A stretch of 64,000 nt of DNA from Mucilaginibacter pineti (GCF_900101875.1 NZ_FNAI01000015.1:1-64000), one strand, 5' to 3'. Counted from the first letter of the stretch, positions 42,015 to 50,421 are shown. A program made the numbers and translations. Notes: a model not told the origin generated them from the sequence alone.

Positions 42015-44580
42015 ATTGGAAAAGATCAAAGATACCGCGCCGGGTAGTTTCTGGCAATTAAGCGAAGCAGAAGCCACAAGCGGCCTCAACTGCAGTAACA
42101 AAGGGCTGAGCGGACAGGAAGCGGCCGTAAGGCGCAAGCAATACGGCCCCAATACGATCAAAGCCAACGGCCGGTCATCCGGTTTTTTTTTATTTCTGTC
42201 GCAGTTCAAAAGCCCGGTTACGATCATGCTGATCGTAGCGGCACTATTGTCAGCGGCGCTGGGTGATGTGGCCGATACGGTGATTATCCTAACGATCGTT
42301 CTGATCAGCAGCCTGCTGGGCTTTTGGCAGGAGCGCGGCGCGGCCAACGCGGTAGCCGAACTCTTAAAAATGGTGGCCCTGCATTGCGCGGTACTCCGGG
42401 ACGGAAAGTCACGGGAAATCTCTTTGGACGGGGTAGTTCCAGGCGACATCGTGCTTTTGTCGGCCGGTGATGTCATCCCGGCGGACAGCCTGATCCTGGA
42501 CTCGCAGGAACTTTTCGTGGATGAGGCCGCCTTTACCGGCGAAACCTACCCAGTGGAAAAGAACGCCGGTGTTTTACCTGCCGATACGCCGCTGGCCAAA
42601 AGAACCAATGCGCTCTTTATGGGTAGTCATGTGATCAGCGGAAAGGCCAGTGTGCTGGTGATGAAAACCGGCTTGCAAACCGAGTTCGGGAAAATTTCGG
42701 CCGGCCTGCAGGCTAAGGTGCCGGAAACCGATTTTGAAAAAGGCATTCGTAAGTTCGGTTATATGCTGATGGAGATTACGCTGGTGCTGGTGCTCGTCAT
42801 CTTCGCTATTAATGTCTTCTTGCATAAACCGGTGCTGGACTCTTTTTTGTTTTCCCTGGCGCTGGCCGTGGGCTTAACGCCGCAGTTGCTCCCCGCCATC
42901 ATCAGCGTTAACCTGGCCACCGGCGCGCGGCGTATGGCTAAGCAAAAGGTCATCGTTAAACGCTTATCGTCTATCCAGAACTTTGGCAGCATGGATATTT
43001 TATGCTCGGATAAGACCGGCACGATCACCGCGGGCAAGGTGAAGCTGAAAGATACGCTGGACAGTAACGGACAGCACAGTGACAAGGTTTTGCAATATGC
43101 CTGGCTGAATGCCTCGCTGCAACAGGGTTTTCATAACCCGATCGATGAGGCGATCTGCCTGGGTCATAAAGGCGCGAAGCCCGCTTATACAGTTCAGACG
43201 GAAATTCCTTATGATTTTATCCGCAAAAGACTAACGATACAGGTCAAAAACGGAAAAGAAAATTTCGCCGTTACCAAGGGCGCGCTGCGCATTGTCCTGG
43301 ACATTTGTACCAAAATAGAATCCGGCGATGGTAAAGTAAGCAGTCTTGTTGCAGGCAAAGAAGCGATACTCAAGCAATACGAAGCTTTAAGCGCGGCTGG
43401 GTTCAGAACCTTAGGGGTCGCCTATAAACCCGGCGATGCAGCTAAGGATTTCACCAAGGCCGATGAAAAGGACATGGTCTTCCTCGGCTTTATTACTTTG
43501 TTTGACCCGCCAAAACCCGGCGTGGCCGCTACGCTGGGTAAGCTCAATAACCTCGGCGTGAAGCTCAAAATCATCACCGGCGATAATGCGCTGGTGGCGA
43601 AAAGCCTGGCTTTGCAGATCGGTATTGAAAAACCCCTTATCCTGACTGGTGCGGCCATGCAGAAAATGAGCAATGCCGCCCTGAGCCACCAGGCGCCGCT
43701 GACCGATATTTTTGCGGAAGTAGAGCCCAATCAAAAGGAACGTATTATTACCCTGTTGAAAAAAGCGGGCCATGTGGTTGGCTTCATGGGCGACGGGATC
43801 AATGATGCGCCGGCATTGCATACCGCTGATGTCGGTATCTCGGTAGATACCGCGGTGGATGTCGCCAAGGAAGCGGCGGATATCGTGCTATTGAGCCGCG
43901 ACCTGGACGTGCTGGTCGATGGGATCATCGAAGGCCGTAAGACTTTTGCCAATACCATGAAGTATATTTTCATGGCGACCAGCGCCAATTTCGGCAATAT
44001 GTTCAGTATGGCGGGCGCATCCCTGTTCCTGAAATTCCTGCCTTTATTGCCCAAGCAGATCCTGCTCACGAATTTAATGACCGACTTTCCCGAAATGACC
44101 ATCGCGACCGACCGGGTCGATGCGCTGAATATCCAGTCGCCCCAGCGCTGGGATCTGGGCTTTATCAAACGCTTTATGATCACTTTCGGACTGCTCAGTT
44201 CGGTATTCGATTACCTGACCTTTGGCGTCTTGCTGCTGATCATCCATGCGGATGAAAAAGTATTTCAGACCGGCTGGTTCATCGAATCGGTGATCTCGGC
44301 TACCCTGATCGTATTGGTGGTCCGCACCCGGCTGCCATTTTTCAAAAGCCTGCCGGGCAAGTACCTGCTTGTTGCCACCGTTGCGGTACTGCTGCTGGTG
44401 CTGGCGCTGCCTTTAATGCCGGCGGCGCTTTGGTTCGGCTTTACCCGGCTGCCCCTAACCTACTATAGCTGGATGCTGCTGATCATCGCGGCTTATATGT
44501 TCTCCGCGGAGCTCGCCAAATACTGGTTTTATCGCAAGATGAACAAGGCAATGAGCGGGGGCGGTCTCCGAAAGCAATGA
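41995..44580 (+). CDS. mgtA: Magnesium-translocating P-type ATPase
   Basis: The 861-residue P3B-type ATPase has FWQERGAANAVAELL near TM2, the actuator FTGETYPVEK, and ALAVGLTPQLLPAIIS in TM4. The phosphorylation motif is CSDKTGTITAG, preceded by KRLSSIQNFGSMDIL, and the hinge is MGDGINDAPAL. The TM4 sequence and the IQNFG-x-MDILC segment separate MgtA from calcium or copper pumps. It starts 20 bp inside the previous gene and is the last gene of the xfp operon. Magnesium uptake may support thiamine diphosphate and phosphate-transfer enzymes. Confidence 0.9.
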   Translation: MPPQPHKLEKIKDTAPGSFWQLSEAEATSGLNCSNKGLSGQEAAVRRKQYGPNTIKANGRSSGFFLFLSQFKSPVTIMLIVAALLSAALGDVADTVIILTIVLISSLLGFWQERGAANAVAELLKMVALHCAVLRDGKSREISLDGVVPGDIVLLSAGDVIPADSLILDSQELFVDEAAFTGETYPVEKNAGVLPADTPLAKRTNALFMGSHVISGKASVLVMKTGLQTEFGKISAGLQAKVPETDFEKGIRKFGYMLMEITLVLVLVIFAINVFLHKPVLDSFLFSLALAVGLTPQLLPAIISVNLATGARRMAKQKVIVKRLSSIQNFGSMDILCSDKTGTITAGKVKLKDTLDSNGQHSDKVLQYAWLNASLQQGFHNPIDEAICLGHKGAKPAYTVQTEIPYDFIRKRLTIQVKNGKENFAVTKGALRIVLDICTKIESGDGKVSSLVAGKEAILKQYEALSAAGFRTLGVAYKPGDAAKDFTKADEKDMVFLGFITLFDPPKPGVAATLGKLNNLGVKLKIITGDNALVAKSLALQIGIEKPLILTGAAMQKMSNAALSHQAPLTDIFAEVEPNQKERIITLLKKAGHVVGFMGDGINDAPALHTADVGISVDTAVDVAKEAADIVLLSRDLDVLVDGIIEGRKTFANTMKYIFMATSANFGNMFSMAGASLFLKFLPLLPKQILLTNLMTDFPEMTIATDRVDALNIQSPQRWDLGFIKRFMITFGLLSSVFDYLTFGVLLLIIHADEKVFQTGWFIESVISATLIVLVVRTRLPFFKSLPGKYLLVATVAVLLLVLALPLMPAALWFGFTRLPLTYYSWMLLIIAAYMFSAELAKYWFYRKMNKAMSGGGLRKQ

Positions 44581-44587
44581 ATTTTAG

Positions 44588-44630
44588 TGACGCCGCTCAT
44601 TTTATGGGCCGGCTTTTATGATCAATTTTA
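44588..44630 (+). promoter_or_regulatory. FNR/FixK-type promoter of usp at 44635 (one mismatch)
   Basis: TGACGCCGCTCA (44588-44599) matches TGAY-N4-RTCA with one mismatch. The -7-like CAATTTTA (44623-44630) is centred exactly 33 bp downstream and ends 4 nt before the ATG, predicting a leaderless mRNA. Confidence 0.5.
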
Positions 44631-44634
44631 TAGG

Positions 44635-45522
44635 ATGAAAACAATAGCTGTACTTACTGACCTGTCTGAACGCTCCATACAAGCGGCGCGCTACGCACTG
44701 TACCTGGCGCAAAGGGTCAAAGCCGATATCCTCCTGTTCAACGCCTTCCTAGTACCTTCCGATATAGCCATGGCGGCGGGGCAGATATCCTGGCCGGTAA
44801 ATGAATATGAATCTACCAAAGCAGATGCTGAACGTAGTTTAAAGGAACTCTGTGAAAAGCTGGAAAAGGAGCTGAGATCAAAAAATGCACCAGGAACCCC
44901 GTTGCCGGCCATTACCTGGCAATGTGAAGAGGCGCCGGTCGCCGCGACGCTGTCTTTACTGGAGCAAAATAAGGAACTCATCCTGCTGGTGGCCGCTACT
45001 CATGGCGCTGATAGGATACAGACCTTCGTGCTGGGCAATAATTGCAGGGAGCTGATCGATGCCGCGGGTTTGCCGCTTTTACTGGTTCCGGATAATGCCC
45101 CGGTTGCAGATCTGGAAAAACTGGTTTTCGCCACCGACCTGGATAGCGGCGATATCGTTTATATCAATGCGCTTACCCGGCTGGCCGAAGCATTTTCCGC
45201 CTATATCACCATCGTCAATGTAGATCCTGAAGTGCCTTCAGATAGCGAACATAATCAGCGGGTTAACGCATTTATGCAAGAAATGGTACTCAAAGTTGAT
45301 TACCGGCATATCAATTACCGTAACATACCTAACCGGCATGTAAAGAAAGGGTTAAATGCCGTTCTCGAAATAGAACAGCCGGGTATGCTCGTCATGGTTC
45401 ACCGGAGGACCAGTTTCCCCGATTTCTTTTTAAGGTCCAGCCACACCAAAAAAATGGCGGCACATGCGGCGTTTCCTTTATTGGTCTATCCCTTTCCTGC
45501 TGATCGGGTTCCGCTGTTTTAG
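44635..45522 (+). CDS. Universal stress protein (tandem Usp domains)
   Basis: I start this 295-residue protein at the ATG at 44635; upstream in-frame codons lie in the promoter. It begins MKTIAVLTDLSERSIQAARYALYLAQR and has a first Usp domain ending PLLLVP. A second domain (KLVFATDLDSGD onward) ends PLLVYP. It has the same two-domain layout as the proteins at 27182 and 32377, but the N-terminal 80 residues carry a longer charged loop. It is a single-gene unit convergent with the LOG-family gene. Confidence 0.85.
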   Translation: MKTIAVLTDLSERSIQAARYALYLAQRVKADILLFNAFLVPSDIAMAAGQISWPVNEYESTKADAERSLKELCEKLEKELRSKNAPGTPLPAITWQCEEAPVAATLSLLEQNKELILLVAATHGADRIQTFVLGNNCRELIDAAGLPLLLVPDNAPVADLEKLVFATDLDSGDIVYINALTRLAEAFSAYITIVNVDPEVPSDSEHNQRVNAFMQEMVLKVDYRHINYRNIPNRHVKKGLNAVLEIEQPGMLVMVHRRTSFPDFFLRSSHTKKMAAHAAFPLLVYPFPADRVPLF

Positions 45523-45530
45523 CGGCAAAT

Positions 45531-46253
45531 TCAGGACCGTTCGAATAGCCATTTGAACGGCCTGATCTTATTTTTGGGCTTCAGGCCATACGCTTTAATG
45601 CTTTTTTCCCGGATCAGCGCAACAGCTTCTTCAATATCGTCGGTGACCAGGAACAACCGGTTGTCGTTCTCGCCGATGGTCTGATCCTTTTTCATTTGCG
45701 CGATATAGGCGATCAGCTCCTGGTGATAGGCTTTACCGAAAATAATGATCGGAAAGTCCTTGATCTTATGGGTTTGGATCAGGGTCAGCGCCTCGAAGTA
45801 CTCATCCATCGTGCCATACCCGCCGGGCATAACGACAAAAGCAAAGGAATATTTGACCAACAGCACCTTCCGCAGGAAAAACTGCTTCATATACACCCAT
45901 TTATCCAGGTAAGGATTGGGTTGCTGTTCTACCGGCAACTGGATATTACAGCCAACTGATCTGCCGCCAACATCACGGGCACCGCGATTGGCCGCTTCCA
46001 TCAGGCCGGGCCCGCCGCCGGTCAGGATGGTGAAACCCAGCTGGGCAAATGCGGCAGCAGCTTTTCGGGTCAGCGCATAATAAGGGTGGTCCTCTTTGAA
46101 CCTGGCTGAGCCGAAAATGGTAATGCAGGGCCCGACAAAGTGCAGCGCCCGGAATCCGTGGATCAGCTGCGTCATCGTCTGAATAGTAAACTTCAGCTCT
46201 TTCCAGCGTGACTGCGGACCGTCCAGGAATTGTATTTCAGCTTTATTGATCAT
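45531..46253 (-). CDS. LOG/Rossman-fold nucleotide hydrolase family protein
   Basis: This 240-residue protein has the two family motifs GGGPGLMEAANRGA and PGGYGTMDE. It belongs to the former lysine-decarboxylase-like group, whose studied members are nucleoside 5'-monophosphate phosphoribohydrolases (LOG). It starts 12 bp after the L,D-transpeptidase-like gene stops, so it is in the same operon. A role in nucleotide turnover is likely; cytokinin activation as in plants is not implied. Confidence 0.8.
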   Translation of the reverse strand: MINKAEIQFLDGPQSRWKELKFTIQTMTQLIHGFRALHFVGPCITIFGSARFKEDHPYYALTRKAAAAFAQLGFTILTGGGPGLMEAANRGARDVGGRSVGCNIQLPVEQQPNPYLDKWVYMKQFFLRKVLLVKYSFAFVVMPGGYGTMDEYFEALTLIQTHKIKDFPIIIFGKAYHQELIAYIAQMKKDQTIGENDNRLFLVTDDIEEAVALIREKSIKAYGLKPKNKIRPFKWLFERS

Positions 46254-46265
46254 CGGTATTGATAA

Positions 46266-47567
46266 TTAATAATTTATTACGAATTGGGTATTGCCGGGAA
46301 ACAGGGCTTTTTCCAGGGACCGGTCAAGCCCGTAAATATCTTTATAGATAACCAGTTCACCATCTGTCATCAAATAGGTCAGGTAAGTTATTTTCACCGG
46401 AACTTTCTTTTTTAAATGGAAAGTACGGACCTGCGCTGCATGTAAAGCCTTTTTCATGCCGGCTACCTTGTTTTCCGCGCCGTCATAGCGTAACAACAGC
46501 GCTGCCAGCTTTTCCGGGTGCGCTACCCGGATACTGCCATCGCTCAGATCCCGCTGTGCCCGGCCAAACTGTTGTTGTTCACGACTGCCCTGGGGCCTGA
46601 TGGTAAAAGAACCAGCCGCCCCCGGATAGGATAGGTTAGATCGATCCGCAGGTTTTTCAGGGATGATTTCCGGCAGTAACGTGGAAAGACGGGGAAGCGC
46701 CATCCGGGGTGAGTCCTCAGCGGCTGCCGTTACCAGGTTGCTGATGGCACCTGGTATGCGGGCGGTCTGGTGCTGGGGGTTCCCGACAATGATCCTGAAA
46801 ACGTAGGCTGAATCCGGCTCGTAGAGGGTTAAGGTGTAAGCGGCGATATTGACCTGGATAAAAGGGCCTTCCGCGGCCGAAGCCCAGCGGAGACGTTCCA
46901 TACTCAGCGTCATGCCTTTAATGTCCGCCGCGGAAACCTGGTAATTATCCCCGGAATGAACCCCAAGTAACATATACAACTGGTACTGCAGATCCCGGTA
47001 TTGCTTACTAGTGGGTTGAACGCTGGTGATCACACTGATCAGGTCCGTTTGCCCGACCGCACGTATCAGCATTTTTTCGGCATGGAAAGCATCAGTGATC
47101 CCGCCATCCACCTTGCCGGCCGGATAGACCGGGTTTTTCCGGCCATAATGTAAATGGTTCATATAGGCGATCATGGCGTCAGACAGGAGCATATCAAAGC
47201 GGGCCTGTCTGGCTGCGCTGATGGTGCCCGGCGTTTCCAAAATGTCATGTAAGGTATTATACGATAATTCATTTTGGTGATAGTTTACACCTGCAAGGCC
47301 AAATTGTTCCGTACAATCGATCAGCAGCATCGCCTGCCAGGTTGGCCCTTCTCCCGTCTGGGGTTTAAACCATGCGGAATGATAGGACCTGGACGCATAG
47401 AAACGTTTAACGCTTTGCGGAAATAACAATTTTTTGCCGGCAGAACTGCCCAATTGGCGGCGGATCTCAAGGGAAAGACTGTCTGCGTTTACGGCTGTAG
47501 CTGCTAAACAACCTAAGCCACTATAGGCCAGTAACAGCGTATAAAAGAAGATAACGGAGGTTTTCAT
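46266..47567 (-). CDS. L,D-transpeptidase-like protein with missing catalytic residues
   Basis: The 433-residue protein has a signal peptide and a YcbB-like scaffold region. Its YkuD-like domain starts VNIAAYTLTLYEPDSAYVF with IIVGNPQHQTARIPG. Active enzymes have an H-x-T loop and an S-H-G-C-I/V-R motif with the catalytic Cys. Here the matching segment (around residue 342) reads LSDGSIRVAHPEKLA, so His is Asp and Cys is Ser, and the H-x-T loop is absent. It is very probably not a transpeptidase and may bind peptidoglycan. I use the ATG at 47567; an upstream TTG at 47573 lies in the promoter. Confidence 0.75.
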   Translation of the reverse strand: MKTSVIFFYTLLLAYSGLGCLAATAVNADSLSLEIRRQLGSSAGKKLLFPQSVKRFYASRSYHSAWFKPQTGEGPTWQAMLLIDCTEQFGLAGVNYHQNELSYNTLHDILETPGTISAARQARFDMLLSDAMIAYMNHLHYGRKNPVYPAGKVDGGITDAFHAEKMLIRAVGQTDLISVITSVQPTSKQYRDLQYQLYMLLGVHSGDNYQVSAADIKGMTLSMERLRWASAAEGPFIQVNIAAYTLTLYEPDSAYVFRIIVGNPQHQTARIPGAISNLVTAAAEDSPRMALPRLSTLLPEIIPEKPADRSNLSYPGAAGSFTIRPQGSREQQQFGRAQRDLSDGSIRVAHPEKLAALLLRYDGAENKVAGMKKALHAAQVRTFHLKKKVPVKITYLTYLMTDGELVIYKDIYGLDRSLEKALFPGNTQFVINY

Positions 47568-47570
47568 AGC

Positions 47571-47666
47571 CAAAGATGGCTAATGCCAGCCGCTAAAATA
47601 ATGATGCAGGACAGCGGCCGGGGTGACCATACTCATTTTTTTTCCGCTGCTCTTCCGGTAAATTTG
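47571..47666. promoter_or_regulatory. FNR/FixK-type box with divergent promoters at the right edge
   Basis: TGACCATACTCA (47624-47635) matches TGAY-N4-RTCA with one mismatch. On the minus strand CATCTTTG (complement of 47571-47578) is centred 55 bp away; on the plus strand TAAATTTG (47659-47666), a perfect TAnnTTTG, is centred 33 bp away. TGATGCAGGACA (47602-47613, one mismatch) is 33 bp from the minus-strand -7 element. Confidence 0.6.
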
Positions 47667-47687
47667 TTCGTCATTAAAGCATTGATC

Positions 47688-47795
47688 ATGAGTACAGAAC
47701 TATTAGAATTTTCAGACCGGATCGACGAGTTGTTCGACCCGGTTGCGGCTGAGCCGGATGATTTTTGGCAACAGCTGATCCACTTGTTTATCTGA
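47688..47795 (+). CDS. 35-residue ORF, likely 5' stub of a gene cut at the block edge
   Basis: The ATG at 47688 opens 35 codons (start MSTELLEFSDRIDELFDPV) to a TGA at 47793-47795. It has a perfect -7 element and an FNR-type box at the standard 33 bp, so transcription from here is likely. The coding region ends within the 11-bp repeat where copper-ATPase homology begins on the other strand. It is most simply the N-terminal stub of a gene broken at the junction, though a small functional protein cannot be excluded. I do not recognise the sequence. Confidence 0.45.
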   Translation: MSTELLEFSDRIDELFDPVAAEPDDFWQQLIHLFI

Positions 47796-47802
47796 GCATT
47801 AA
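47792..47802. repeat. Right copy of the 11-bp direct repeat (CTGAGCATTAA)
   Basis: It is identical and in the same orientation as 7723-7733. It overlaps the stop codon of the 35-residue ORF and the last recognisable bases of the copper-ATPase remnant. Confidence 0.55.
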
Positions 47803-48240
47803 GGATGACGAATACCGAACTTAGGCTCATGGCCAGCGCGGCGTTCATCAGGGAGCGTAACAACTCAAAAGACGGATAGAGGACACCTGCCGCCACAGGG
47901 ATGCCCAGCGCATTATAGAAAAAAGCAAAAAACAAATTTTGTTTAATGTTCCTCATGACGGCATGGCTCAGGTTCCTGGCCTGAAGGATGCCTTTCAGGT
48001 CTCCTTTTACGAGGGTCATTTTGGCGCTTTCTATCGCTACATCCGTTCCGGTATCTATGGCGATGCCGATATCCGCCTGCGCTAATGCCGGGGCATCATT
48101 GATCCCGTCCCGGCCATGGCCACTATGTTGCCTTTCGCCTGCAGCTTTTGATCTCGTCAAGTTTGTCCGCCGGTAATTGCCCGGCTTTAAAATCGGTTAG
48201 TTGCAGTTCACATCCCAGCCTGGTGTAATTCGAAGGCTTT
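47797..48240 (-). pseudogene. C-terminal remnant of a copper P-type ATPase (CopA-like)
   Basis: The minus strand encodes LPADKLDEIK in one frame, then after frameshifts DGINDAPALAQADIGIAI, then GTDVAIESAKMTLV and FFAFFYNALGIPVAAGVLYP. These are the hinge and last two helices of a CopA-type pump. The usual GDGIND is broken by an indel, and the normal PMIAALAMS near the end reads RSLMNAALAMS. The upstream two thirds of the gene is missing. From 48241 to 48396 I see nothing. Confidence 0.75.
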
Positions 48241-48396
48241 GCAGGATCCGGTAACTTATTTCGATAAGAATAGAATGAACGCTAAAACCCGCGTATGGAG
48301 CAGCTGGATTATTTTAGCCGGACAGTTGGTTCGCATCTTGATAAGAGTCTTCACAGGCCCATGTATTCTTTTATTTCATTCTTTCGCATTAATGAG

Positions 48397-49035
48397 TCAT
48401 TGTAAACGCGACTCTCTTTTATTTCCTTTAAAACCCGAATTAAATATTCGGTCCCATAGCGGCGAACTTACGCCATAGCCTTTTTCCGGTTCCTGGTAAT
48501 GGTGAAGCATGTGATGCTGTTTGATCTTTTTAAAAATTCCACTCTTAAAATTGAAATGATGAATGGCGTAATGACCGATATCATAGATCAGGTACCCGGT
48601 TAAAAAGGCGGCGAAAAACCCCCAAACGAATTCCGAAGGTAAAATCGCTTTATATAGAAAATAGAATCCTGTCGCTAAGGGAATACTTAGAGATGGCGGC
48701 ATAACTAATCTGCCTTTATCACTCGGATAATCGTGATGCACCCCGTGAAAGACAAAATGCAGGCGCTCCCCCATTCTTCCGGGTGGAATTGAATGAAACA
48801 GGTAGCGGTGCATTACATATTCAGTGAACGTCCAGATAAATAATCCGGAAAGGATTTCTACGGGAATAAAAGCAATTGGCAAAGAATTGCTAAACGCACG
48901 ATAGAACCCGTAAATGATCACCGGGCCATAAACGAAAATCGGCACGGTGAAGTGAACTTTTGACAGGCTTTCCAAAAGGCCGCTTTTAAACATTCGCACC
49001 GACTCCTGGGAATTTGATTTGAATTTTTTTTCCAT
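48397..49035 (-). CDS. Fatty acid hydroxylase (sterol desaturase superfamily)
   Basis: The 212-residue membrane enzyme has the histidine clusters of di-iron hydroxylases: MHRYLFH, FHGVHHDYP, HYAIHH and HHMLHHY. Four hydrophobic segments frame them. It resembles fatty acid 2-hydroxylases, which in sphingolipid-making Bacteroidetes hydroxylate the acyl chain using oxygen. It is the last gene of a minus-strand series with GNAT, AhpD-like and DoxX genes. The substrate is inferred. Confidence 0.85.
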   Translation of the reverse strand: MEKKFKSNSQESVRMFKSGLLESLSKVHFTVPIFVYGPVIIYGFYRAFSNSLPIAFIPVEILSGLFIWTFTEYVMHRYLFHSIPPGRMGERLHFVFHGVHHDYPSDKGRLVMPPSLSIPLATGFYFLYKAILPSEFVWGFFAAFLTGYLIYDIGHYAIHHFNFKSGIFKKIKQHHMLHHYQEPEKGYGVSSPLWDRIFNSGFKGNKRESRLQ

Positions 49036-49068
49036 AATTTATGATCCTTTAATCTGCTTTCTGGTAGA

Positions 49069-49500
49069 TTAAGCTATTTTCTTTGCAAAATGATTACAGG
49101 CGAGTACATAGCCTTTATTCAGGTATAGCCTGTGGGCGTCATGGAGCATATAGCCGCTATCAAGATGAACTGAGGCAATTTCTGCTGTTTCCGCCTGCCG
49201 TTTCACATAGTCCAATAATGCGCTGGCATAGCCTTTACCGCGGGCTTCGGGCAAAGTAAACAGGTCATCGATATAGATCATCGAACCGGTCCTCAATAGC
49301 TGCATGGTTCTAAAACCGATAAAAGCAGCAGCCTTCGCATTATCCTCCGCCGGGATATAAATCAACTCGAAAGCCTCGTTTTTGATCATCGCGAGAATTT
49401 GATCAACGAAATGCTTTTCATCTAGGTTCGGTCTGAACTCCAATATCACCTGTCTGCAGAATTCGATATCCGCTTTGGTCATCGCCTTCTTTATTTCCAT
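49069..49500 (-). CDS. GNAT family N-acetyltransferase
   Basis: The 143-residue protein has the GNAT acetyl-CoA motif in LFTLPEARGKGYASALLDYV (R/Q-x-x-G-x-G/A) and the family strand-helix order, ending with YLNKGYVLACNHFAKKI. The substrate is unknown. It lies 16 bp from the AhpD-like gene, so the two are probably cotranscribed. Confidence 0.85.
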   Translation of the reverse strand: MEIKKAMTKADIEFCRQVILEFRPNLDEKHFVDQILAMIKNEAFELIYIPAEDNAKAAAFIGFRTMQLLRTGSMIYIDDLFTLPEARGKGYASALLDYVKRQAETAEIASVHLDSGYMLHDAHRLYLNKGYVLACNHFAKKIA

Positions 49501-49516
49501 AACTTTTTCTCCATTT

Positions 49517-49966
49517 TTACCTTACCGGATGAAGTGCTAATCCCACTCCAATCCTGTTCCACGAGTTAATGTTGATTGCTGCCATAACCAGGAATGCTGT
49601 CTTCTGCTCACCGAACAGCGTAATCGCCTGGTCATAAACTTCATCACTGATCCCATGACTGCCGATTTGAGTGATCTCCTCTGTCAAACGAAGAATGATC
49701 TGCTCTTCGTCGGTAAACCAATCGGGGGTTTCCATCCATGCACTGAGCACATACATCCTTTTTGGATCTTCACCTAACTTAATCGCATCCTGGACATGTT
49801 TATTAAGGCAGTAGGCGCAGCCGTTTAGCTGGGAGGCACGGGTCTTGATCATTTCCAAGTAAAGAGGATTTAACCCCTGTGCTTTTATTTGTGCGTCTAT
49901 CTCCTTCAGATGTCTGTAAGCCTCCGGAAACATATCGTTTAAATTCAACCTGGTTTTCATAAACAT
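49517..49966 (-). CDS. Carboxymuconolactone decarboxylase/AhpD-like protein
   Basis: The 149-residue helical protein carries the AhpD active-site pattern C-x-x-C-x-x-x-H in GCAYCLNKHVQDAIKLG, typical of alkylhydroperoxidase-like peroxide-reducing proteins. A second ATG two codons in (49960) is possible. It sits 8 bp after the DoxX gene. A role in peroxide defence is likely, but other CMD functions cannot be excluded. Confidence 0.85.
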   Translation of the reverse strand: MFMKTRLNLNDMFPEAYRHLKEIDAQIKAQGLNPLYLEMIKTRASQLNGCAYCLNKHVQDAIKLGEDPKRMYVLSAWMETPDWFTDEEQIILRLTEEITQIGSHGISDEVYDQAITLFGEQKTAFLVMAAININSWNRIGVGLALHPVR

Positions 49967-49974
49967 TTTTATTG

Positions 49975-50421
49975 TTAATCGTTATTTTTTGCGATCAATT
50001 CATCAAAGCTCCATTGGTATTCCCCTAATCCCGAAAGCACCAAGGCCCCGCCTGTGAAAACAAAGACGGGATAGGAAAATGGCGCGAGGAGACCAAGAGC
50101 AAACATCATACTCACTGCAAAAGTTAAGGTGATGATTGCACTGCCCAATGCCATCCACTTGACCTTGAATCCGATAATCAGGGTAACACCGAAAAGTGCC
50201 TCGGCAGCAGTAGCTAAAAAAGCAAGCATTTGAGCGACACCCCGGCTTACAAAAGGGACTAATACGTTTGTATAGTTTACAAAATGCGACCAGTCTCCCC
50301 AAGCAACTTTTGGCGACCCGGGAGGGCCCATGAAGCCTAACCTGTCTAACGTCGGAAGTATAAATCCGATCCCCAGCGCGAGCCGCAAAATCAGTTGCCC
50401 AAAACCATATGGTGTTTTCAT
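49975..50421 (-). CDS. DoxX family membrane protein
   Basis: The 148-residue protein has four hydrophobic helices and the DoxX pattern: LILRLALGIGFILPTLDRLGF at the start, AEALFGVTLIIGF and FTGGALVLSGLGEY. DoxX-type proteins are found with oxidoreductases and may link to quinones or thiol redox. It is upstream of the AhpD-like gene in a likely operon. Confidence 0.8.
   Translation of the reverse strand: MKTPYGFGQLILRLALGIGFILPTLDRLGFMGPPGSPKVAWGDWSHFVNYTNVLVPFVSRGVAQMLAFLATAAEALFGVTLIIGFKVKWMALGSAIITLTFAVSMMFALGLLAPFSYPVFVFTGGALVLSGLGEYQWSFDELIAKNND

Noticed and set aside
48239..48478. A 79-codon plus-strand frame between the copper-ATPase relic and the hydroxylase gene
   Set aside because: It overlaps the hydroxylase 3' end on the other strand and has no recognisable sequence.
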